This document shows, in pieces, positions 57,880 through 64,000 of a stretch of DNA of 64,000 bases (the stretch's first letter is position 1; each line of letters begins with the position of its first letter). A program made the translations under genes and the position numbers. The DNA is taken from assembly GCA_019722365.1 (NCBI GenBank), contig JADFUC010000964.1:62001-126000 (forward strand), written 5' to 3'. This stretch comes from Lithospermum erythrorhizon (lineage: Eukaryota; Streptophyta; Magnoliopsida; Boraginales; Boraginaceae). The notes below the pieces were generated by a model that saw only the letters and a list, made by a program, of their open reading frames with translations, did no database searches and was not told the DNA's origin.

Positions 57880-59499
57880 TAAAACCCTTTTAGGAATCTA
57901 TTTAGGTACAAAAAAGATTTATCGCATTTGAGGTCCGACTCATCGCCTATTGCTCTCTAAACGCACTTCCGACCATGAAACAGCCGACATACGGGATTGA
58001 TGTGCCTTGGACTTGATTTGGACTCAAGACTTGGATTTGGGCGCGGCTGATTTGTGCCCGGACCATGTACGATCCTAAAGTCGTATTTAATTTTGTGCTA
58101 AGGACCGTTGTATGATCCTAAGCCGATTTGGATTTGTGCCTCAATTTGGATGTAGACTAGATAGAGAGTTCCGGACCTATGTGATTCTAAATTGGATGTA
58201 AGACTCGAAGTCTTTGAACTTGGTCTTGACTTGACATGTCGAAATGGGAAGCCTTAGCAACGATACCCGTATAAAGTTGTCCGGACTCGATCTTTAATTC
58301 TGGCAAACTCGAGTCGTGACTTAGACTCGATTTGCTATGTGTCTATAAAGCAGGGCCTTAGCCACATCTCGGTAACTAGACTGAAGTCTCAAAGCTTGCA
58401 GCTTAGTTCTATATTCAAAGCGCTATCCAGGACATGCTTGTATCACAAGAGATGCCTTAGCGCCTTACTCCGTGTTTCCCTCGATAGATAGACAAGTGGC
58501 TACGCAGCCTTTTATATCTTGCCTATGATTTATTATGTAAGCATTTATAGCTTAATCTTGTAGTTTATTGGATTTATGAGATTTGAATGATCGTATTCTC
58601 ATCAATTTTTGGGTATTGATCCCGAAATTACCGCTACGAGCAAAGAATTCAACATTGTCCCTACTCGGCGCCTATTTTGCAATGGGGTTGAAGATTATTG
58701 TGTTCTTCACTCGCCTACAACTTGCACCTATTTGTACTATAAAGTTGAAGATTTGATGTTTTTCTCGAATAAGCAACAATCTTCGTAGATTTTATATGAA
58801 GAAATAAATTTTCCTGAAATGCTTCTTATGCTAAATTCTTTTAGCAATTTTTCAAGTTGTATTTCATTATGAATTTTCCGCTACATGGCGAGGTATTTAT
58901 AGGGTTTCTCGGCTCTCTTCTTATTGGTTGATCCATAATCACTTGGATTTTGGATTCTAACCGTTGAATTTGGAGGCAAGATCTCGTTTGGATTTTATGG
59001 AATGTTATTTCGTGGTCTCCACTCCAAGCAAAGTAGAGACACACCTATTATGAAGAATCAAGAAGGTTCCGTGACATTTTTATGTCAAATATTTTCATAT
59101 TACTCTTTAAGTGTTCGTTTAAACCCGTCATTTCTAGAGTCTTTATTTTAAGCCCGAAGCTTCCATTTCAAAGCCAAATACCCGATTTATTGTCATAAAT
59201 TAGGAGATTTTCGAGCCCTAGCTTCTATTGACATTTAATTCGGGGCTATTTTCTTGGCAACCCTCGTTTGAGCTAAAATTTAGGGTTAATTAATGATAAA
59301 ACTTAATTTCGACTTTTAGTTTAATTTCGTGGGCTTAATTCCGTGAACCCTAATATTTCACACGTGTTCGATTTTTATTAGGTTCGGGTCAAACCTAATT
59401 GTCACGTATAACTCGCATATCAATTTCTTTTAATCGATTTCACCAATTAAAATAAATCGAATTTTAATTAAATTATTTATTTAATTTCGACTGTCTACA
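57880..59499 (-). mobile_element. Second LTR-like block, same family, opposite orientation
   Basis: On the minus strand it starts TGTAGACAGTCGAAATT at 59499. It shares with the 50.5-kb block the run CTTGCCTCCAAATTCAACGG (about 58985-58965) and, after a CCAATAAGAAGAGAG segment, the promoter CCTATAAATACC (about 58904-58893). Spacing and order match, so the two are diverged copies of one LTR family. The far end, near 57880, was placed by loose similarity only. As the two blocks are inverted relative to each other, they cannot be the paired LTRs of a single element. Confidence 0.6.
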
Positions 59500-61464
59500 G
59501 TAGTTGATCATCATCTACAATAATATCCTACCTTTAGAAAAATATTAAATTAACACGTGGAAATCAATATTCATAATAATCCAATGGTGAATCGATCTGT
59601 TCCCTTACGTAGGTGAATATGCCGATGGAAAATGACATTTGACCGACAAAACCAAGATGACTTAGTAAATAAATAGAGAGTAATAATATTTATTCCAATC
59701 AACTTCCTTTTGAATAAGACCGTATCTAGACCATAACTAAAGTGGAAGACTTCTACTATTCTACGTATTTTCTTTTGCTTCCTCCGGTTTTAGCTCAATT
59801 GTCATTTTAGCTTAGCTTTTTACATAATAAATAAATAAAATGATAAAATTTTCTTTTAAGACCTAAATAATTAAAGACCTTAATAAATAAAATGTAGTGA
59901 GAGAGTTGTTGTGTTGAGATTGTCAAGCACTAGCTTCATCAAGACTTTTTCATATGGAGTAATAAAGAAGAGAATTTCTTTATTAGGAATAAGCATACAT
60001 ACATGAGAAATTGAGAAGTGCTAAAATTTAATAGGAAAAAGAAGAATGATGTCAAGTATGATCATATTAAGAGGGATATATCACGAAATATAAAGTAAAC
60101 ATGCATTGATTAAAATTGTGTTATGAGAGCTCGACATGCAATTGAAAATAAGAATATCATGTTAGGAACTCTAGAACCACAAATAATAAGAAATAGTGGG
60201 AGTCGGTTATGATATCATGTATTAGTAGATTTATATTTTATATATGCCATTAAAATTGTGTAATTTTGATTTTTTCAAAAATTTAAAAGATTAGTTAAGT
60301 TTGACCCTTTAAATTATATGTAAAAATTGATCAAATGATACAAATTATGAAAAAAAAAAAAAAAACTCCGTAATTGAATTCATTGATCCGGACATAAGAG
60401 AATTGATTTCAAATGAGATATTATCATTCATCAATTGGTTCCTAAGATAATATCACAACATTCATTTAAGTCATGAAATTAAATTACATATTCCATGATT
60501 CATATATATTTATGAGACGAAGCATGTATGCAAAATACTGAATCTACTTCTCTCCTTTAATGTGATAGGAGCATTTATTTGTATCTTCTTCTACAATCAA
60601 TCTTTCTTCAAAACTAGGTGATGAGAGAGATTTCAGGCAGTGTCGGTTGAATAATAAAACAAAATAACCCGCTTTTTATTATTTTCCCGCGAATTCATGC
60701 ATGTTTTCTTACTAACCTTAGACTTAGTAACAATATATAACAAAATAAAAATAAAAACACCCTTAATTTCTTCATATATCATCAAGAAAAAAACATGGGT
60801 ATGTACATTTCTTCAATAAGTTAAAAAATCTTTGCCGACACTTTCTATACTTTCTGCTTCTTTTTTGTATATTTATTGTAGCTATATAGGTAATATCAAT
60901 AATCAATAATGCATGCAAGTGATACAGTCATTATTTTGTTGGATATACTTTTTGTATATTGTTTGGTAGTTGGAAGTAGGTTTTAGGTACAATCTTGGCT
61001 GCTTTTGAATTTTGTATAAAAAAATAAAATAAGGAAAGAATCTTGATGGGGTTGAATAATGTTATGTGGGTTCAAAGTTTTAGGTGAGTCTTTCTTGTCG
61101 GGTCCTGTTTATCTTTTTATTTAAGAATCAACTTGGATTTTCATATATATAATGAATATCTTTTACTTTTTGAAATTTTTATATTTTTTTGGAATGTAGT
61201 CTTGGATACATTTAATATAAACCTCATTAATTAATTGAATTCTTAATTTTTGTGATAGTTCTGGTTGGTGGGAAGTACTGAATTCATTTAAAGAATGAAT
61301 TTTGTGAGAACTTAGTTTGATATGGACATTGATTTGGAACAAGCAAATGAGGTCTGAGCAGCATTCTTGCTATTTCAAGTAGTGATGAGTAGATGGTGGA
61401 AGAACATTTTCAATAAACATTTGTAGCAGAGGAAGGAAGGAAGGAATTGTCATTTTTGCCCATC
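59500..61464. other. Intergenic region upstream of the kinase gene
   Basis: AT-rich, no supported coding sequence. Probable 5' leader sequence of the kinase lies between about 61250 and 61464 and includes a GGAA tandem run at 61432-61445. A poly-A run sits at 60349-60364. Confidence 0.5.
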
Positions 61465-64000
61465 ATGGGTGAAGCTGAGAAGAAGGGGAAAAGGAGGAAT
61501 GTGTTGGTTGGTATAAGTTTTGATGAGCATTCAAAGCAATTGATTAGTTGGACTATTGAGAAAGTTGCAAATCCTGGAGATAAAGTTATAGCTGTTCATG
61601 TTTGTCGAAATTCTGGTACTTAATTCAATTAGTTTCTTGTACCTTTTCAGTTATTTTAATGTCTGAAAGTGCTTACATTTGTCTAATAACTAAATTTCAT
61701 CAAATGATTCTGATTCTTCAAAGGAGAGGCATTCACTTGATAGCTTTCTGGTTGATTATAAAGTCATTTGCAAAAAAAAACAGGTTAGTGGATAGTGCTC
61801 AGACTTCACTCTCGATCAATCTGTAAACAAGGTCGCATACCAATCCCTACCTCCTTAGGCGGAGCCTTGGCGCACGCTGGCATGTTGATGGAAGCGATTC
61901 GATTTCTGTAAGTAACTGATTTTCCTTTGTTTTGATGTTTGGTGTTACTAAAGGCATTACTACTTGAAAGGTAGTTCAATAAATAAGGTTTTGGTGAGGG
62001 CAGCTAGAAAGCTTGACGCAGTTGCTCTAATAGTGGGAATTAGCAAGCACAGTGCTATTGGGTAACATTCAATAACTTATTGGCTTGTGTTTCAAATAAA
62101 TTCATGTGTTCATCTCTGATGGGAATTGAACTTGTTAATTATTATAGGGGTTGTTTGTCAGTTGCTAAATATTGCGCTAAGCGTTTGCCAAGGACCACTG
62201 AAGTAGTTGCAATCCATCAAGAAAAGATAGTTTTCAGTAGCAATTCCAAAAGCCAATTACCAGTAGGTAATAAAGTGTCTTTTTGCAGTTTGAGTCTCTT
62301 GAATTCCTTGCGACGCACAACTGAAAGTTGAAGCTAATAGTAAAAGAAGGGGGTCTGAAATTCCGAATGTTAGGGATCTTCTTATTTTAGTGCAGGTTTT
62401 TGCATTGCTCTTCAGAATGAAACTATGAAAGATGGACAATTTATCTTTATATAGTTATCACTCATTAAGTCTCATAATTATGTAAAATTACGCTTGGTTT
62501 TTCTCTCTATGAATTGTTGTATCATGTATGTATATTTTTCTGCAGGGGATCTAAAGAACAGCACTTTCAAGGACAGCAATTCTGAATTTGGTGATTCCGA
62601 GACATCAGAAATGGGATCGCTCAGCCGAGGATCGACTCCAAGATCGAAAGATGAACCAGCTAGTCCTGTTGGGAAACATAAAGGAGTTTCTTTAAGGCTG
62701 ATTTCTCTTCCTGTTGAGGATTTCACAAAGCAAAAGCCTGGCTGGCCTTTACTGCGCTCAGCTAGTTTGATGTCCCAACCTTCTCTGGAAGCAAAAAGTA
62801 TGTCTGTGGTGGAATGGGCAATGAGGTTACCTAGCAGAACAATATCGAATTCAGAAACACTGGATGAGATAGAAAAGGACTCGGATCATCCACAAAGAAC
62901 AAACTCACCAGGTTTTAAGAGATTCAGTCTTCAAATTCTGAGTTCTTCAACTTCAGATTTCTCTTCAGGTAAGGCATTCAGAGACATTTTCTTGTTGAAA
63001 TCTTGACATACATGTTTCCTTTTTCTAACTATTGCAAATTGTGCAGCGAATTTAATCGGGAGGGGAGGCTGGAATCGTGTGTATAAGGGTATACTTCCTG
63101 AAGGGAAAGCGGTGGCTGTGAAAGTAATGAACTCATCTAAAGAAAGGTGGGACCATTTCAGCCAGGAAGTTGACATCATGACTACATTGAAGCACCAAAG
63201 TATAACCCCTTTGTTGGGGATTTGTGAGGAAGAAAAACAGTTGATTTCTGTTTATGACTTTTTCTCAAAGGGAAATCTTGAGGAGAACCTTCATGGTATG
63301 ATCATAAACAAGATTATAATACTTGGTTTCCCATTTGGTTGCCTGGATGCTTGGCTAATTCCTGTTCTATTGGAAACTCAGGTGAGAGCGCTGATGTATT
63401 GCCATGGGAAGTGAGATTCAACATAGCGATCAGAATCGCTGAAGCCTTGAATTATCTACATAATAACTGTCCCAGCCCCATCATTCACAGAGATGTCAAA
63501 TCTTCAAACATACTTCTCACTCAGGACTTCGAGCCAACGGTAAGCAGACCGAGACTTCACATTTTACTCTAATGTTCTAGTTAGATTCTTTTACTACAAG
63601 ATATTTGATGCTCTCACTTTAGTCATACAACAGGTTTTAATTAATACTTGTAACTCCTTCCAATTCTTTCACAGTTATCTGATTTTGGCCTGGCTATTCC
63701 CGGGCCTACAAAAGCAGCCTTCCTGACTGAGTGTGATGTAGTAGGAACCTTCGGCTACCTGGCGCCCGAGTACTTCATGTATGGAAAAGTCAGTGACAAG
63801 ATTGATGTGTATGCATTCGGTGTGGTGCTGCTAGAATTGTTGACAGGTCGAAATCCCATTGGTACTGAGAGTCCAAAAGGCCAAGAAAGTTTAGTGATGT
63901 GGGTAAGAAAATTATTGCTAATACTTTAATTTCCTATATTGATGTTATCATCACTGAGGATGTACTCATAACTACAAAATATTATCCAGGCAAAGCGAAA
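61465..64000 (+). CDS. Receptor-like cytoplasmic kinase (RLCK VI type) with USP-like N-terminus, 3' incomplete
   Basis: Exons 61465-61615, 61971-62061, 62148-62266, 62546-62968, 63047-63295, 63382-63539, 63675-63902 and 63990 onward join in frame; the gene runs off the window. The N-terminus ([20 protein letters not shown], then [18 protein letters not shown] and [12 protein letters not shown]) is a universal-stress-protein-like nucleotide-binding domain. A Ser-rich linker follows, then the kinase domain: glycine loop [12 protein letters not shown], invariant Lys at about 287 in AVKVM, catalytic loop [11 protein letters not shown] and APEY. These argue for an active Ser/Thr kinase. The order fits Arabidopsis At2g16750 and At4g35030, whose neighbours are BGAL13 and BGAL11, as here. 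The USP part looks about 45 residues short between exons 1 and 2. The substrate is not known to me. Confidence 0.88.
61795..61905 (+). repeat. Possible SINE fragment in kinase intron 1
   Basis: AAGGTCGCATACCAATCCC, TTAGGCGGAGCC and TTGGCGCACGCTGG recall segments of the Au/TS-type plant SINEs (for example GGCGGAGCC...GCACTGG). They lie where part of the USP coding sequence would be expected. No A tail or flanking duplication was found. Confidence 0.4.

Noticed and set aside
50544..59499. One complete LTR retrotransposon bounded by the two LTR-like blocks
   Set aside because: The blocks are inverted relative to each other, whereas the LTRs of one element are direct repeats; the interval also lacks gag, protease, integrase or reverse-transcriptase sequence.

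Overview
This is plant nuclear DNA from a eudicot. It is AT-rich, with long introns and GT-AG splice sites, and the genes have clear Arabidopsis counterparts. Non-coding parts hold short plant transposons (Stowaway-type MITEs, a hAT-type MITE, tRNA-derived SINEs, an Au-SINE-like fragment) and two LTR-like blocks. The species is not resolved. I built exons by hand from splice signals, frame and remembered family sequences; no alignment was run.

Layout. 0.8-2.7 kb: Ole e 1-domain proline-rich secreted protein (FOCL1-like, +). 3.7-8.0 kb: TOC132/TOC120-type chloroplast import receptor (-), whose 3' third carries clustered frameshifts. 9.9-11.9 kb: intronless ARMADILLO REPEAT ONLY protein (+). 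15.1-18.2 kb: thaumatin-like protein with a GPI-type tail (+), its introns filled with repeats. 21.9-25.5 kb: nodulin-like/MFS transporter (-). 27.0-28.9 kb: 20S proteasome alpha-type-7 subunit (PAD1, +). 30.6-39.2 kb: HECT ubiquitin ligase UPL3 (+, 17 exons). 40.3-47.8 kb: GH35 beta-galactosidase with a C-terminal SUEL lectin domain (-, 18 exons). 47.8-61.4 kb: a gene desert with two related LTR-like blocks in opposite orientation and a Stowaway MITE. 61.5 kb to the end: receptor-like cytoplasmic kinase with an N-terminal USP-like domain (+), running off the window.

The genes do not form a pathway. Their order matches, from memory, a fractionated ancestral block spread over several Arabidopsis segments: At2g16630-At2g16750 (FOCL1, TOC132, MFS, BGAL13, kinase), At4g34940-At4g35030 (ARO1, MFS, BGAL11, kinase), At4g36010-At4g36030 (thaumatin-like, ARO3), At4g38590-At4g38600 (BGAL14, UPL3) and At5g66140-At5g66200 (PAD2, ARO2).

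I found no clearly new biological system. The most notable points are the cluster of frameshifts in TOC132, a UPL3 intron that has lost its normal GT donor but has an in-frame canonical alternative, a shortened USP domain in the kinase, and several well-delimited small transposons with target-site duplications.
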